DNA of 64,000 nucleotides from Mycobacterium sp. GA-2829 (GTDB lineage: Bacteria; Actinomycetota; Actinomycetes; Mycobacteriales; Mycobacteriaceae), in assembly GCF_001499965.1 (NCBI RefSeq), contig NZ_LQIT01000018.1:1-64000 (forward strand), given 5' to 3'. Under the pieces are notes generated by a model, which did not search any database, had not been told where the DNA came from, and was given only the letters and a program-made list of their open reading frames with translations. The stretch's first letter is position 1; every line of letters begins with the position of its first letter. The translations under genes were made by a program, and so were the position numbers. Of the stretch, positions 9,981-20,988 are shown one piece after another.

Positions 9981-10497
9981 GCTGTGGGACGCCGTCGCCG
10001 GCTTCGCCGTCACGTTCGGCTCGATGTTCAAGAAGCCGATCACCGAGGAGTATCCGGAGAAACCGGGGCCGGTCGCTCCCCGCTATCACGGCCGCCACCA
10101 ACTCAACCGCTACCCCGACGGGCTCGAGAAGTGCATCGGCTGCGAACTGTGCGCGTGGGCGTGCCCGGCCGACGCCATCTACGTCGAGGGCGCCGACAAC
10201 ACCGAGGCGGAGCGCTACTCCCCCGGTGAACGTTACGGCCGCGTCTACCAGATCAATTACCTGCGCTGCATCGGCTGCGGGTTGTGCATCGAGGCGTGCC
10301 CGACGCGCGCGCTGACGATGACCAACGAGTACGAGATGGCCGACGACAACCGCGCCGACCTGATCTGGGGTAAGGACAAACTGCTCGCCCCGCTGCGCGA
10401 CGGGATGCTGCCGCCGCCGCATCCGATGGCGCCCGGCGCCACCGACGACGACTACTACCTCGGCCGGGTGGGGCCGGTGACCGAGGACGTGCGGTGA
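9973..10497 (+). CDS. nuoI: NADH-quinone oxidoreductase subunit I (two [4Fe-4S])
   Basis: NuoI is the TYKY-type ferredoxin holding clusters N6a and N6b. Both 2[4Fe-4S] motifs are complete: [12 protein letters not shown] from C54 and [12 protein letters not shown] from C99. The 174-residue protein has an amphipathic N-terminus ([20 protein letters not shown]) that packs on the membrane arm, and a polar C-terminal tail. The ATG overlaps nuoH by 8 nt, and the stop overlaps nuoJ by 4 nt. Confidence 0.97.
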   Translation: MPKLWDAVAGFAVTFGSMFKKPITEEYPEKPGPVAPRYHGRHQLNRYPDGLEKCIGCELCAWACPADAIYVEGADNTEAERYSPGERYGRVYQINYLRCIGCGLCIEACPTRALTMTNEYEMADDNRADLIWGKDKLLAPLRDGMLPPPHPMAPGATDDDYYLGRVGPVTEDVR

Positions 10498-11261
10498 CCC
10501 CGGACCTCGCGGTGCTCGCCGCCGACGGCGCGACCCACACCTCGACGAGCGAGGCCGTCGTGTTCTGGATCGTCGGCGGTATCGCGCTGCTCGGCGCGAT
10601 CGGGGTGGTCGCGGCTCCCAAGGCGGTGTACTCCGCGATCTTCCTCGCGGGCACGATGATCGCGCTGGCGGTGCTCTACATCGCCCAGGAGGCGCTGTTC
10701 CTCGGGGTGGTGCAGGTGGTGGTCTACACCGGCGCGGTGATGATGCTGTTCCTGTTCGTGCTGATGCTCGTCGGGGTCGACTCGTCAGAGTCTCTGGTGG
10801 AAACCATTCGGGGACAACGCGTTGCCGCGATCGTGGTCGGGATCGGGTTCGGTGTGCTGCTGATCGCGGGTATCGGGACGGTGTCGACGGCCGGTTTCAC
10901 CGGGCTGCCCGACGCCAACAGCGGCGGCAACGTCGAAGGTCTGGCGGAGTTGATCTTCACTCGCTACCTGTGGGCGTTCGAACTCACCGGCGCGCTGCTG
11001 ATCACCGCCGCGCTCGGCGCCATGGTGCTCGCCCACCGCGAACGCTTCGAACACCGCAAGACCCAGCGCGAGTTGTCGATCGAACGTTTCCGCACCGGGG
11101 GGCACGCCACACCCAAGCCCAATCCCGGGGTGTACGCCCGGCACAACGCGGTCGACATGCCCGGCCGACTGCCCGACGGAAGCGGCGCCAGGTCGTCGGT
11201 CAGCACGATCCTGCATCCGCGTGACATGCCGCCGTCGCACAACGGGAGGAACGGCAGGTGA
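10494..11261 (+). CDS. nuoJ: NADH-quinone oxidoreductase subunit J
   Basis: NuoJ (ND6) is a five-helix membrane-arm subunit whose third helix carries the pi-bulge involved in coupling. The segment [20 protein letters not shown] with the conserved [15 protein letters not shown] is clearly present. At 255 residues it is longer than the E. coli protein because of a cytoplasmic C-terminal tail of about 75 residues ([15 protein letters not shown] onwards), as in other mycobacteria. GTG start overlapping nuoI; stop overlaps nuoK by 4 nt. Confidence 0.95.
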   Translation: MTPDLAVLAADGATHTSTSEAVVFWIVGGIALLGAIGVVAAPKAVYSAIFLAGTMIALAVLYIAQEALFLGVVQVVVYTGAVMMLFLFVLMLVGVDSSESLVETIRGQRVAAIVVGIGFGVLLIAGIGTVSTAGFTGLPDANSGGNVEGLAELIFTRYLWAFELTGALLITAALGAMVLAHRERFEHRKTQRELSIERFRTGGHATPKPNPGVYARHNAVDMPGRLPDGSGARSSVSTILHPRDMPPSHNGRNGR

Positions 11262-11557
11262 ACCCCGACTACTACCTGTACTTGTCCGCGCTGCTGTTCA
11301 CCGTCGGCGCGGCCGGGGTGCTGTTGCGGCGCAACGTGATCGTGGTGTTCATGTGTGTGGAGCTGATGCTCAACGCGGCGAACCTGGCCTTCGTGGCGTT
11401 CTCCCGCATGCACGGTCAACTCGACGGTCAGGTCGTGGCGTTCTTCACGATGGTGGTCGCGGCATGCGAGGTGGTGATCGGGTTGGCCATCATCATGACC
11501 ATCTACCGGGCGCGCCGGTCGGCCTCGGTCGACGACGCCAACCTGTTGAGGCATTAG
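11258..11557 (+). CDS. nuoK: NADH-quinone oxidoreductase subunit K
   Basis: NuoK (ND4L) is a three-helix membrane-arm subunit. The 99-residue product has the conserved acidic residue of helix 2 in [17 protein letters not shown] and a second one in helix 3 ([13 protein letters not shown]), both part of the proton-translocating central axis. GTG start overlapping nuoJ by 4 nt; nuoL follows after 7 bp. Confidence 0.96.
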   Translation: MNPDYYLYLSALLFTVGAAGVLLRRNVIVVFMCVELMLNAANLAFVAFSRMHGQLDGQVVAFFTMVVAACEVVIGLAIIMTIYRARRSASVDDANLLRH

Positions 11558-11564
11558 GGCGCCG

Positions 11565-13472
11565 ATGACCGTGTGGCTGCTGATCGCGCTCCCCCTTGCC
11601 GGTGCGGGCGTCCTGCTGTTGGCTGGGCGCCGCACCGACCGGTGGGGCCATCGGCTCGGCACGGCGGCGGCGGTGGCGTCGTTCGTCGTGGGCGCGGTGC
11701 TGTTCGCCGCGATGGTGGGCCGTCCCGCCGAGGACCGCGCCTTGCACGAGACGCTGTTCTCCTGGGTGCCGGTCGGCGACCTGCGCGTCGACTTCGGCCT
11801 GCAGCTCGACCAGCTGTCGATGTGTTTCGTCCTGCTCATCACCGGAGTGGGCTCGCTGATCCACATCTACTCGATCGGCTACATGGCGCACGATCCCGGC
11901 CGCAGGAGGTTCTTCGCGTACCTCAACCTGTTCCTGGCCGCGATGCTGTTGCTGGTGCTCGCCGACAACTACCTCGGCCTCTACGTCGGCTGGGAGGGCG
12001 TCGGTCTGGCGTCGTACCTGCTGATCGGGTTCTGGTCGCACAAACCGTCGGCGGCGACGGCGGCGAAGAAGGCGTTCGTCGTCAACCGCGTGGGCGACAT
12101 GGGGCTGGCGATCGCGTTGATGGTCATGTTCGCGACGGTCGGTTCGGTGTCGTTCGCCGGGGTCTTCGACGCCGCACCGCGACTCGGCGAGGGCACGCTC
12201 ACCGCGATCGGTCTGCTGCTGCTGCTCGGTGCGTGCGGTAAGTCCGCGCAGGTACCGCTGCAGTCCTGGCTGGGCGACGCCATGGAGGGTCCGACGCCCG
12301 TCTCGGCGCTGATCCACGCCGCGACGATGGTCACCGCGGGCGTCTATCTGATCGTGCGGTCCGGCCCGGTGTTCGACCTCGCGCCGACCGCCCAGCTGGC
12401 CGTGGTGATCGTCGGCACCGTCACGCTGCTGTTCGGCGCGATCATCGGCTGCGCCAAGGACGACATCAAGAAGGCGCTCGCCGCGTCGACGATGAGCCAG
12501 ATCGGGTACATGGTGCTCGCCGCGGGACTCGGACCCGCCGGGTACGCGTTCGCGATCATGCACCTGCTGACACACGGGTTTTTCAAGGCGGGTCTGTTCC
12601 TCGGCGCCGGATCGGTCATGCACGCCATGGACGACGAGGTGAACATGCGCCGCTACGGCGGGCTGCGCAAGGCGCTGCCGATCACGTTCGCGACCTTCGG
12701 CCTCGGCTATCTGGCGATCATCGGGGTCCCGCCGCTGGCGGGGTTCTTCTCCAAGGACGGCATCATCGAGGCCGCGCTCGGCGCGGGCGGTGTCAAGGGG
12801 TGGATCCTCGGCGGGGCCGCGATCCTCGGTGCCGGTATCACCGCCTTCTACATGACGCGGGTGATGCTGATGACGTTCTTCGGTGACAAGCGTTGGGCAC
12901 CAACCGGGGCGAGCGAAGCGACGGGGGAGAAAACAGAGGCTCACCCTCACGAGGCGCCCGCCGTGATGACGGCTCCGATGATCGTGCTCGCGATCGGATC
13001 GGTCGCCTCGGGCGGACTGTTCGCGATCGGCGGCACGCTGTCGCACTGGCTCGAACCGGTCGTCGGCGCCCACGAGGAGGCCCACGCGGTGCCGGTGGTG
13101 GTGGCCACCATCATGATCCTGTCGGTCGTCGCGGTCGGCATCGCGATCGCCTACCGCATGTACGCGCGCCGCGAGGTGCCCGTCGAGGTTCCCGCGGGAT
13201 CGGCGCTCACCGTCGCCGCGCGGCGCGACCTCTACGGTGACGCGTTCAACGAAGGCGTGTTCATGCGACCCGGTCAGGCGCTGACCGCGGCGGCGGTCCG
13301 TGTCGACGACACCGCGGTCGAGGGCGCGGCGACCGGCCTGGCCGCGTTGGTATCCGGAGCGTCGGGCGGGTTGCGCCGGTTGCAGACGGGGTTCGCCCGC
13401 TCGTATGCGCTCGGGATGCTTGGCGGCGCAGCCCTTCTCGTGGCGGCGATCCTGGTGGTGAACCTGTGGTGA
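11565..13472 (+). CDS. nuoL: NADH-quinone oxidoreductase subunit L (antiporter-like)
   Basis: NuoL (ND5) is the distal antiporter-like proton pump with the long lateral helix. The 635-residue product contains the conserved [18 protein letters not shown] helix with its key Glu, the lysine-bearing [20 protein letters not shown] segment, and [23 protein letters not shown]. The C-terminal third includes a polar insertion ([18 protein letters not shown]) between helices and ends with a further hydrophobic helix, consistent with the traverse helix and anchor. ATG start 7 bp after nuoK. Confidence 0.96.
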   Translation: MTVWLLIALPLAGAGVLLLAGRRTDRWGHRLGTAAAVASFVVGAVLFAAMVGRPAEDRALHETLFSWVPVGDLRVDFGLQLDQLSMCFVLLITGVGSLIHIYSIGYMAHDPGRRRFFAYLNLFLAAMLLLVLADNYLGLYVGWEGVGLASYLLIGFWSHKPSAATAAKKAFVVNRVGDMGLAIALMVMFATVGSVSFAGVFDAAPRLGEGTLTAIGLLLLLGACGKSAQVPLQSWLGDAMEGPTPVSALIHAATMVTAGVYLIVRSGPVFDLAPTAQLAVVIVGTVTLLFGAIIGCAKDDIKKALAASTMSQIGYMVLAAGLGPAGYAFAIMHLLTHGFFKAGLFLGAGSVMHAMDDEVNMRRYGGLRKALPITFATFGLGYLAIIGVPPLAGFFSKDGIIEAALGAGGVKGWILGGAAILGAGITAFYMTRVMLMTFFGDKRWAPTGASEATGEKTEAHPHEAPAVMTAPMIVLAIGSVASGGLFAIGGTLSHWLEPVVGAHEEAHAVPVVVATIMILSVVAVGIAIAYRMYARREVPVEVPAGSALTVAARRDLYGDAFNEGVFMRPGQALTAAAVRVDDTAVEGAATGLAALVSGASGGLRRLQTGFARSYALGMLGGAALLVAAILVVNLW

Positions 13473-15037
13473 TCCCCTGGCTGAGCGTGTTGTGGGCGGC
13501 GCCGATCGTGGGCGCCGGCCTGGTGATGCTGATGCCCAGTCGCACCGCGGCGAAGTGGGTGGCGCTGGTGGTGTCGCTGCTCGCGTTGGCGGTCACCGCG
13601 GTGATCACGGTCGGCTTCGACCCGACCGGTGAGCAGTACCAATTCGTCGAATCCCGGCGCTGGATCCCGTCTTTCGGCACGGGATACATCCTCGGTGTCG
13701 ACGGCATCGCCCTGGCACTGATCGTGCTGACCGCGGTCCTGGTCCCCCTGCTGATCATCGCCGGGTGGCACGACGCCGACGGCGCGCCGCAGCGCCGGTC
13801 GGTGCACACCTACCTGGCGCTGACGCTGGTCGTCGAGGGCATGGTGTTCATGTCGCTGGTCGCCCTCGACGTGCTGCTGTTCTACGTGTTCTTCGAGGCC
13901 ATGTTGATCCCGATGTACTTCCTCATCGGCGGTTTCGGCATGGGAGCAGCGCAGGATCGTTCCAAGGCGGCGGTGAAGTTCCTGCTGTACAACCTGTTCG
14001 GCGGGCTCATCATGCTGGCCGCGGTGATCGGGTTGTACGTCACCACCGCGGGCAGCGCCGCGTTCGAGGCGGGCACCTTCGATTTCCGCGCGATCGTCAG
14101 TGCGGTGGCCGCCGGGGATTTCGTGGTCGACCCCGCGGTGGTCAATCTGCTGTTCCTCGGGTTCATGTTCGCATTCGCGGTGAAGGCCCCGCTGTGGCCG
14201 CTGCACCGCTGGCTGCCCGACGCCGCCGTCGAGGCCACCCCCGCCAGCGCGGTGCTGATGATGGCGGTGATGGACAAGGTCGGCACGTTCGGCATGCTGC
14301 GCTACTGCCTGCAGTTGTTCCCCGACGCCGCAACGCTGTTCCGCCCGGTGATAATCACGCTGGCGGTGGTCGGAATCGTGTACGGCGCGGTGGTCGCGAT
14401 CGGCCAGACCGACGTGATGCGGCTGATCGCCTACACGTCGATCTCCCACTTCGGGTTCATCATCCTCGGCATCTTCGTCATGACCAGTCAGGGGCAGTCG
14501 GGCTCGGCGCTGTACATGGTCAACCACGGCATCTCGACGGCGGCGCTGTTCCTCATCGCCGGATTCCTCGTCTCGCGGCGGGGATCGCGGCTCATCGCCT
14601 CCTACGGCGGGGTGCAAAAAGTCGCGCCGGTGCTGGCGGGCACATTCCTCGTCGCGGGTCTGGCGACCCTGTCGCTCCCGGGTCTGGCGCCATTCATCAG
14701 CGAATTCCTGGTGCTGATCGGCACATTCACCCGCTATCCTGTGCTCGCCGTGCTGGCGGCCACCGCACTGGTGCTCTCGGCGGTCTACGTGCTGTGGATG
14801 TACCAGCGGATCATGACCGGTCCCCTGCCCGACGACCTCGCCGACGGCAACGAGAAGCTGCGCGACCTCGTGCCGCGGGAACTGGCCGTCGTCGCCCCGC
14901 TCATCCTGCTGCTGCTCGTCCTCGGGATCTATCCGAAACCGGCGCTCGACGTCATCGACCCCGCCGTCGGGCACACGCTGACGACCATCGACCAGCGCGA
15001 TCCGGCGCCCACGTTCGCAGAGGGGAGCGGTCCGTGA
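13466..15037 (+). CDS. nuoM: NADH-quinone oxidoreductase subunit M (antiporter-like)
   Basis: NuoM (ND4) is the middle antiporter-like subunit. The 523-residue protein shows the conserved Glu helix ([21 protein letters not shown]), the Lys helix ([27 protein letters not shown] region), and [20 protein letters not shown]. Two adjacent GTG codons (13466 and 13469) can start it. The second gives the GTGA overlap used elsewhere in this operon and may be the true start, one residue shorter. The end overlaps nuoN by 4 nt. Confidence 0.95.
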   Translation: MVIPWLSVLWAAPIVGAGLVMLMPSRTAAKWVALVVSLLALAVTAVITVGFDPTGEQYQFVESRRWIPSFGTGYILGVDGIALALIVLTAVLVPLLIIAGWHDADGAPQRRSVHTYLALTLVVEGMVFMSLVALDVLLFYVFFEAMLIPMYFLIGGFGMGAAQDRSKAAVKFLLYNLFGGLIMLAAVIGLYVTTAGSAAFEAGTFDFRAIVSAVAAGDFVVDPAVVNLLFLGFMFAFAVKAPLWPLHRWLPDAAVEATPASAVLMMAVMDKVGTFGMLRYCLQLFPDAATLFRPVIITLAVVGIVYGAVVAIGQTDVMRLIAYTSISHFGFIILGIFVMTSQGQSGSALYMVNHGISTAALFLIAGFLVSRRGSRLIASYGGVQKVAPVLAGTFLVAGLATLSLPGLAPFISEFLVLIGTFTRYPVLAVLAATALVLSAVYVLWMYQRIMTGPLPDDLADGNEKLRDLVPRELAVVAPLILLLLVLGIYPKPALDVIDPAVGHTLTTIDQRDPAPTFAEGSGP

Positions 15038-16602
15038 TCCCCACGCCGACCGTCGAATACGGCCTGCTCTCGCCCATGCTGATCGTCGTGGGCGCCGCCG
15101 TCGTCGGGGTGGTCCTCGAGGCGTTCCTCCCCCGTGGCCGCCGCTACGCCGCCCAGCTCACCCTGGCTCTCGGCGCCACGGTGGCCGCCCTCGTCGCGGT
15201 CGCCGTGCTCGGCAGGCAGCTGTCGGGCGAGGTGGGCAGGCCGGCCGTGATGGGGGCGGTGGTGATCGACCGGCCCGCCCTGTTCCTGCAGGGCACCGTT
15301 CTGCTCGTCGCTGTCCTCGGCATCCTGCTCATCGCCGAACGGCAGAGTGTTCGTGAAACCGTGGGCGCCGCAGCGGGACTGGACGGTTTCACCCCGCAGG
15401 CCTCGGCGGTGCCGGGCAGCGTCGCCGAACGGGTCGCCGCACGCGCCGGCGCGGTGCAGACCGAGGTCTTCCCGCTGACCATGTTCGCGGTCGGCGGGAT
15501 GCTGCTGTTCCCGGCCGCCGACGACCTGCTCACGATGTTCATCGCGCTCGAGGTACTGTCGCTGCCGCTGTATCTGCTGTGCGGGCTGGCCCGTCGCCGC
15601 CGCCTGCTGTCGCAGGAGGCCGCCCTCAAGTACTTCCTGCTCGGGGCGTTCTCGTCGGCGTTCTTCCTGTACGGCGTCGCGATGCTGTACGGCTACGCGG
15701 GCACCCTCGACCTGCGCGGGATCGCCGCTGTCGTCGCCGAGGGCACCGGGAAGACGTCGCTGGCGCTGACCGGCACCGGCCTGGTCCTGGTTGGGCTGCT
15801 GTTCAAAGTCGGGGCGGCGCCGTTCCATTCGTGGATCCCCGACGTCTACCAGGGCGCGCCCACGCCGGTCACCGCGTTCATGGCGGCCGCGACGAAGATC
15901 GCGGCGTTCGGTGCGCTGCTGCGGATCTTCTACGTCGCGGTGCCCGAACTGCGCGCCGACTGGCGGCCGGTGCTGTGGGCGGTGGCGATCCTCACCATGG
16001 TCGTCGGCACGGTGACGGCGGTGACGCAGACCGATGTCAAACGCATGCTCGCGTATTCGGCGATCGCGCACTCCGGGTTCATCCTCACCGGTGTCATCGC
16101 CGAGAACCGGCCAGGGTTGTCGTCGACGCTGTTCTACCTGTTCGCCTACGGGTTCTCCACCGTCGGGGCGTTCGCGGTCGTCGGGTTGGTGCGTGACGCC
16201 GACGGGCAGGAGGAGACGGCGATGGCCCGGTGGGCCGGGCTCGGCAGGCGCAATCCGCTTGTCGGCGCGGTCTTCTCGTTGTTCCTGCTGGCATTCGCGG
16301 GAATCCCGCTCACCAGCGGTTTCGTCAGCAAGTTCGCGGTGTTCAAGGCCGCCGGTGAAGGTGGCGCGATCCCGCTGGTCGTGGTCGGCGTGGTCGCCAG
16401 CGCGATCGCCGCGTACTTCTACGTCCGGGTGATCGTGCTGATGTTCTTCACCGAACCGCCGCCGGACGCTCCGCAGGTGGTCACCCCGAGTTGGCTGACC
16501 ACCGCGGCGGTGACGGTGACGGCGGCGGTGACGCTCGCACTCGGCGCGCTACCGCAGCCCCTGCTCGACCTGGCGAACCTCTCGGATCAGTTCCTGCGCT
16601 AG
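15034..16602 (+). CDS. nuoN: NADH-quinone oxidoreductase subunit N (antiporter-like)
   Basis: NuoN (ND2) is the third antiporter-like proton channel, nearest the NuoA/H/J/K module. The 522-residue product has the conserved Glu helix (MFIALEVLSLPLYLLCGLAR) and the Lys helix (LLFKVGAAPFHSWIPDVYQG). It also has AYSAIAHSGFILTGV and the late GIPLTSGFVSKFAVF segment. GTG at 15034 overlaps the nuoM stop. The TAG stop at 16600 overlaps a possible -10 (TAGCTT, 16600-16605) for the next gene. This completes the 14-subunit operon. Confidence 0.95.
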   Translation: MIPTPTVEYGLLSPMLIVVGAAVVGVVLEAFLPRGRRYAAQLTLALGATVAALVAVAVLGRQLSGEVGRPAVMGAVVIDRPALFLQGTVLLVAVLGILLIAERQSVRETVGAAAGLDGFTPQASAVPGSVAERVAARAGAVQTEVFPLTMFAVGGMLLFPAADDLLTMFIALEVLSLPLYLLCGLARRRRLLSQEAALKYFLLGAFSSAFFLYGVAMLYGYAGTLDLRGIAAVVAEGTGKTSLALTGTGLVLVGLLFKVGAAPFHSWIPDVYQGAPTPVTAFMAAATKIAAFGALLRIFYVAVPELRADWRPVLWAVAILTMVVGTVTAVTQTDVKRMLAYSAIAHSGFILTGVIAENRPGLSSTLFYLFAYGFSTVGAFAVVGLVRDADGQEETAMARWAGLGRRNPLVGAVFSLFLLAFAGIPLTSGFVSKFAVFKAAGEGGAIPLVVVGVVASAIAAYFYVRVIVLMFFTEPPPDAPQVVTPSWLTTAAVTVTAAVTLALGALPQPLLDLANLSDQFLR

Positions 16603-16611
16603 CTTGCGTCC

Positions 16612-17382
16612 ATGACACTCGTCCTTACCTCCGACATCGACCACGTGCGGCTGCTGACCATGAACCGGCCCCAGGCGCGAAACGCGCTCAGCCGCGACCT
16701 GATCCGCACCCTGTACGCCGCGCTGTCGGAGGCCGACGACGACGAGTCGGTGCGCGCAGTGGTGCTCACCGGCGCGGACCCGGCGTTCTGCGCCGGGGTG
16801 GACCTCAAGGAAGCCGCGCGCGACGGCACCGAGTACTTCGCGGAGTTCCGGTCGCAGAGCTGCATCAGCCGGACCGCCGAGATGCGCACCCCGATCATCG
16901 GCGCGATCAACGGCGCGGTGTTCACCGGCGGGTTGGAGATGGCCCTGGGTTGTGACTTCCTGATCGCCTCGCAGCGGGCGGTGTTCGCCGACACCCACGC
17001 CCGCGTCGGTATCCTGCCCGGCGGCGGGATGACGGCGCGGCTGCCGCAGGTGGTCGGCGCGGCGATGGCGCGCCGGCTGTCGATGACCGGTGAGGTGGTC
17101 GACGCGGCCCGCGCGGAGCGGATCGGTCTGGTCACCGAGGTAGTGGCCCACGAGCGGCTGCTTGACCGGGCGATCGAACTGGCCGCGCAGATCGCCGAGG
17201 TGTCCGCCGACACGATGGCCGGGCTCAAGGAGATCTACACGCGCGGAACCGATTCCGTCATCTCCCCCGCCCTGGCGGCCGAACAGGACATCGCCGGTGC
17301 CCAGGCCCGCGACTTCGCCGGTCTGTCAACCCGTTTCGACAGCGTCACCGCCCGCAACCGGGCACAGATCGCATCCGACTGA
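16612..17382 (+). CDS. Enoyl-CoA hydratase/isomerase (crotonase) family protein
   Basis: The 256-residue protein is a crotonase-fold member with the CoA/oxyanion region FCAGVDLKEA and the active-site stretch FTGGLEMALGCDFLIAS. One catalytic glutamate (E in GGLEMA, the Glu144 equivalent) is present. The second, normally in PExxLGxxPG, is replaced by histidine (FADTHARVGILPGGG). It may therefore not be a true hydratase; isomerase, lyase or non-catalytic acyl-CoA-binding roles are possible, as in EchA6-type proteins. It lies 9 bp after nuoN, but TAGCTT 6 bp before its ATG suggests its own leaderless-type promoter. Confidence 0.9.
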   Translation: MTLVLTSDIDHVRLLTMNRPQARNALSRDLIRTLYAALSEADDDESVRAVVLTGADPAFCAGVDLKEAARDGTEYFAEFRSQSCISRTAEMRTPIIGAINGAVFTGGLEMALGCDFLIASQRAVFADTHARVGILPGGGMTARLPQVVGAAMARRLSMTGEVVDAARAERIGLVTEVVAHERLLDRAIELAAQIAEVSADTMAGLKEIYTRGTDSVISPALAAEQDIAGAQARDFAGLSTRFDSVTARNRAQIASD

Positions 17383-17550
17383 CGAACGCTACGCATCGCG
17401 TGTCGCCAATCTCACACCGAGAAATTTGATCGCCGAGGAAATTCCGGCCACGATTGAAGGCGTTCCTCCAAGCGGGTGATCCCCGACGAGAGGTGCACCA
17501 CACAATGGCGACCCCGAGATCCGGGGTGCCCGATGCGGAGTTGAGAAGTC

Positions 17551-17694
17551 ATGTCTATCAAAGAGTTCTATGCGTCCAGGAAGCATGCCGCGAACCGGCG
17601 ACGGCTGTACGCACGGATCGATTCGCTGCCCGAGTCGACCATTCGCGACGAGCTGCTGATCATCGCGCAGCGGCACGAGCTCGCGTCTCACTGA
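17551..17694 (+). CDS. Small hypothetical protein (47 aa)
   Basis: ATG at 17551 opens a 47-codon frame beginning MSIKEFYASRKHAANRRR and ending with a TGA at 17692. About 80% of third positions are G or C, typical of real genes here, and GGAG lies 10 bp upstream of the start. The product is basic and helical (RRRLYARIDSLPESTIRDEL), with no signal peptide or cysteines. I do not recognise a family. It is followed by a strong hairpin terminator (17711-17740), which supports it being an expressed unit. The 168 bp upstream holds no other gene; ACCCCG...CGGGGT near 17512 is a weak hairpin. Confidence 0.5.
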   Translation: MSIKEFYASRKHAANRRRLYARIDSLPESTIRDELLIIAQRHELASH

Positions 17695-17710
17695 CGCGAT
17701 GCCCCATCAC

Positions 17711-17740
17711 AGCGCCGACAGCCGCGAGGCTGTCGGCGCT
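17711..17740. terminator. Bidirectional hairpin terminator
   Basis: A perfect 13-bp stem (AGCGCCGACAGCC and its complement) with loop GCGA lies between the small plus-strand ORF (ends 17694) and the minus-strand ABC ATPase gene (ends 17754). There is no T-tract, as is usual for mycobacterial terminators. Confidence 0.7.
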
Positions 17741-17753
17741 CGGCGCATTCGGC

Positions 17754-18536
17754 CTAGGCCGCCTGTGCGAACCACCGACCGTTGCTCATCGCGATGCTGA
17801 TCGGATGGTCGAAGCACGCGCTGATCGCCGCCGAGGTCAGCACGTCGGCCGCCTCGCCCTGGGCCACGATCCGCCCCTCCCGCAACAGCAACGCATGCGA
17901 CGTCGTCGCCGGGATCTCCTCGATGTGATGAGTGACCAGCACGGTCGCCAACCCCGGATCCGAATCGCGCAACCCGTCCATGGCGGCCAGAAGTTGTTCG
18001 CGCGCAGCAAGATCCAGCCCGGTGGCCGGTTCATCGAGGATGAGCAGATGCGGCTCGCCGATCAACGCGCGAGCGATCAGCGTGCGGCCCCGCTCCCCCT
18101 GCGACATCACCTGCCACCGCGCCTGCGCACGGTCGGCCAGACCGAGCGATGCGATCAGCTCGTCGGCGCGCCGAACCTCGTCGGCGCTGGGCGACCAGCG
18201 CGGCACGAACTCCGGGGTGTTCGTCAGACCGGTCAGGACCACCTCGCGCGCGGTCAACGGGGCGTCGACGCGGTGCCGCGGGTTGACGTGCCCGATGTGG
18301 GTGCGCAGTTCGCGCATGTCGACCCGGCCGAGCCGGTGACCGAGCACGTCGACCGTTCCGGTGGTCGGATGGGCGGTCGCCCCGAAGAGGTTGAGCAGCG
18401 TGCTCTTCCCCGCGCCGTTGGGGCCGAGCACCACCCAACTCTGCCCGGCCTCGACGGTCACCGACACGTCGGCGAGGAGGTGGCGGCCGCCCCGGACGAA
18501 GCCGATGTCCCGGACCTGCAGCACGGTCGGGGTCAC
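17754..18536 (-). CDS. ABC transporter ATP-binding protein
   Basis: This 260-residue ATPase has Walker A GPNGAGKS (38-45), a Q-loop-type region, the signature in a variant form (MSQGERGR instead of LSGGQ), Walker B LLILDEPATGLD and the switch histidine in VTHHIEE. It resembles the YlmA type of single-domain ATPases. No membrane permease is encoded nearby, so the partner is unknown. The GTG start overlaps the stop of the upstream PIG-L gene by 4 nt, giving a TetR, deacetylase, ATPase operon. The variant signature motif is characteristic of this subgroup rather than obviously defective. Confidence 0.9.
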   Translation of the reverse strand: MTPTVLQVRDIGFVRGGRHLLADVSVTVEAGQSWVVLGPNGAGKSTLLNLFGATAHPTTGTVDVLGHRLGRVDMRELRTHIGHVNPRHRVDAPLTAREVVLTGLTNTPEFVPRWSPSADEVRRADELIASLGLADRAQARWQVMSQGERGRTLIARALIGEPHLLILDEPATGLDLAAREQLLAAMDGLRDSDPGLATVLVTHHIEEIPATTSHALLLREGRIVAQGEAADVLTSAAISACFDHPISIAMSNGRWFAQAA

Positions 18537-19222
18537 GCGCCGGCCCCGCCGCGGGTGAGGATGAACTCCACGGTCGGGCGTCCCCCGAACTCCGCGCGCC
18601 CGGCGGTGGTCTGCTCCACCTGCCGACGCGCCTGCTCACGGACCGGTGTCGCGGGATCGAGCACCGACAGGTAGCGCTCGTGGGCGGCCAACGACTGCTC
18701 GGCCACCTCGACGAAACCGTCGACGACGTCACCGTGGGTGCCATCCGGACCATTTTCGAACAACCAGCGCGGCGGATTCACCAGCGCATCGTAGGCGGCG
18801 GTCACGGCGGCGGCGAATTCCATGTGGTCGCGCTGGTTCGGCGCGCCGGGCGCCCATTCGGGCCCGCTGAAGATGGTGATGACCAGCTCCGGTGCCACCT
18901 CTTCGATCGCCTCGACGATCCGGGCCCGCAGCTGTGGGCTGTCGCGGATGTGGCCGTCCGGAACGTCCCAGAAGGTGACGTCCTCGACGCCGACAATCGC
19001 GGCCGACCGAATCTGCTCGCGCTCGCGCAGCGGCCCGGCTTCCTCGCGCGCCAGCCCCGCGATACCGGCCTCCCCTCGGGACGCGAGCGCGTAGTGCACG
19101 CGCCTGCCCAGCGAGGTCCATTTCGCCACCGCCGCGCCGATGCCGTACTCGGGGTCGTCGGGATGTGGGACGAGGACCAGCGCGGTGTGCCAGTCGGTGG
19201 GGAAAGGCTGCAACGTCACCAC
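18533..19222 (-). CDS. PIG-L family deacetylase
   Basis: PIG-L/LmbE proteins are zinc-dependent N-deacetylases of N-acetylglucosaminyl conjugates; MshB and Mca of mycothiol metabolism are members. The zinc motif PHPDD (residues 19-23 of the chosen form) and the later HxxH-type ligand in NQRDHMEF are present, and the length of 229 residues fits. I chose GTG at 19222, 1 bp after the TetR stop; a GTG at 19219 is also possible. An upstream ATG would run deep into the TetR gene. The substrate is unknown. Confidence 0.85.
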   Translation of the reverse strand: MVTLQPFPTDWHTALVLVPHPDDPEYGIGAAVAKWTSLGRRVHYALASRGEAGIAGLAREEAGPLREREQIRSAAIVGVEDVTFWDVPDGHIRDSPQLRARIVEAIEEVAPELVITIFSGPEWAPGAPNQRDHMEFAAAVTAAYDALVNPPRWLFENGPDGTHGDVVDGFVEVAEQSLAAHERYLSVLDPATPVREQARRQVEQTTAGRAEFGGRPTVEFILTRGGAGA

Positions 19223-19223
19223 T

Positions 19224-19826
19224 TCATGCCACCACGCCGCGGGTGACGATCGCGCTGGTCCTCTCCACCCAGTCGTCGTCGAGCCCACCGTCGCCGCTCA
19301 GCAGCAGGCCCAGCATGGTGGCGCCGCCGATCACCTCGATGAGCCGGTCCGGGTCCACGTCACCGTGCACCTCGCCGCGCGCGATCGCGTCGGAGAGTCG
19401 CGTGCGGACCGTGGCGAACAGATCGGTGAACCGTGACATCACCCGCGCGCTGAGTGCTCCGTCGTGGGCCATGTCGGCGATGAGGCCGGGCAGGGCCGCC
19501 CGGACCACGGGGCTGGTGAAGATGTCGCGGGTGGCGCCGATCATCGCGCGCACGTCGGCGCCGATGTCGCCGGCGGGTGCGGTCAGCGCCGTCGGTGCGG
19601 CGGGAAACGCCGCCTCGTGCACCAATTCGGCCTTGCTCGACCACCGGCGGTAGATCGCGGTTTTCGTGGTGCCCGCCCGCTCGGCGACCGCGGCCATGGT
19701 GAAGTTCGAATAACCGATTTCCACAAGCAGATCCGCGGCGGCGCGCAGTATGGCAGCGTCGAGACGTGGATCCCGGGGACGTCCCGCGGTCTGGACCTTG
19801 TCAACTGCGGACGGGTCTGATTTCAT
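19224..19826 (-). CDS. TetR/AcrR family transcriptional regulator
   Basis: This 200-residue repressor-type protein has a DNA-binding HTH at about residues 42-62 (FTMAAVAERAGTTKTAIYRRW), followed by a TetR C-terminal ligand domain. The ATG at 19826 follows from the conserved domain position; the open frame further upstream is antisense to the phosphotransferase. It heads the operon with PIG-L and the ABC ATPase and is divergent from the phosphotransferase, 43 bp away. A palindrome in that gap is the likely operator for both directions. Confidence 0.92.
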   Translation of the reverse strand: MKSDPSAVDKVQTAGRPRDPRLDAAILRAAADLLVEIGYSNFTMAAVAERAGTTKTAIYRRWSSKAELVHEAAFPAAPTALTAPAGDIGADVRAMIGATRDIFTSPVVRAALPGLIADMAHDGALSARVMSRFTDLFATVRTRLSDAIARGEVHGDVDPDRLIEVIGGATMLGLLLSGDGGLDDDWVERTSAIVTRGVVA

Positions 19827-19828
19827 AA

Positions 19829-19845
19829 CGCTACTCAGAGTATCG
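19829..19845. promoter_or_regulatory. Putative TetR operator
   Basis: CGCTACTCAGAGTATCG is a near-perfect 17-bp palindrome (arms CG-TACTC / GAGTA-CG around a central A). It starts 3 bp upstream of the TetR ATG and lies 24 bp before the divergent phosphotransferase ATG. Binding would block both promoters. Confidence 0.55.
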
Positions 19846-19848
19846 TAA

Positions 19849-20987
<1,139 letters not shown>

Positions 20988-20988
<1 letters not shown>

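Noticed and set aside
7374..10043. Very long minus-strand open frame (889 codons) antisense to nuoG/nuoH
   Set aside because: Composition is Ser/Arg/Pro/Ala-rich without domains and it mirrors strongly supported genes. It is a by-product of high GC on the opposite strand.
11493..16071. Long minus-strand open frames antisense to nuoL, nuoM and nuoN
   Set aside because: His/Arg/Gln/Asp-rich pseudo-proteins typical of the reverse complement of GC-rich membrane-protein genes; no start signals or domains.
17454..18674. 406-codon plus-strand frame across the ABC ATPase gene
   Set aside because: It is antisense to a gene with full Walker motifs and runs through the hairpin terminator.
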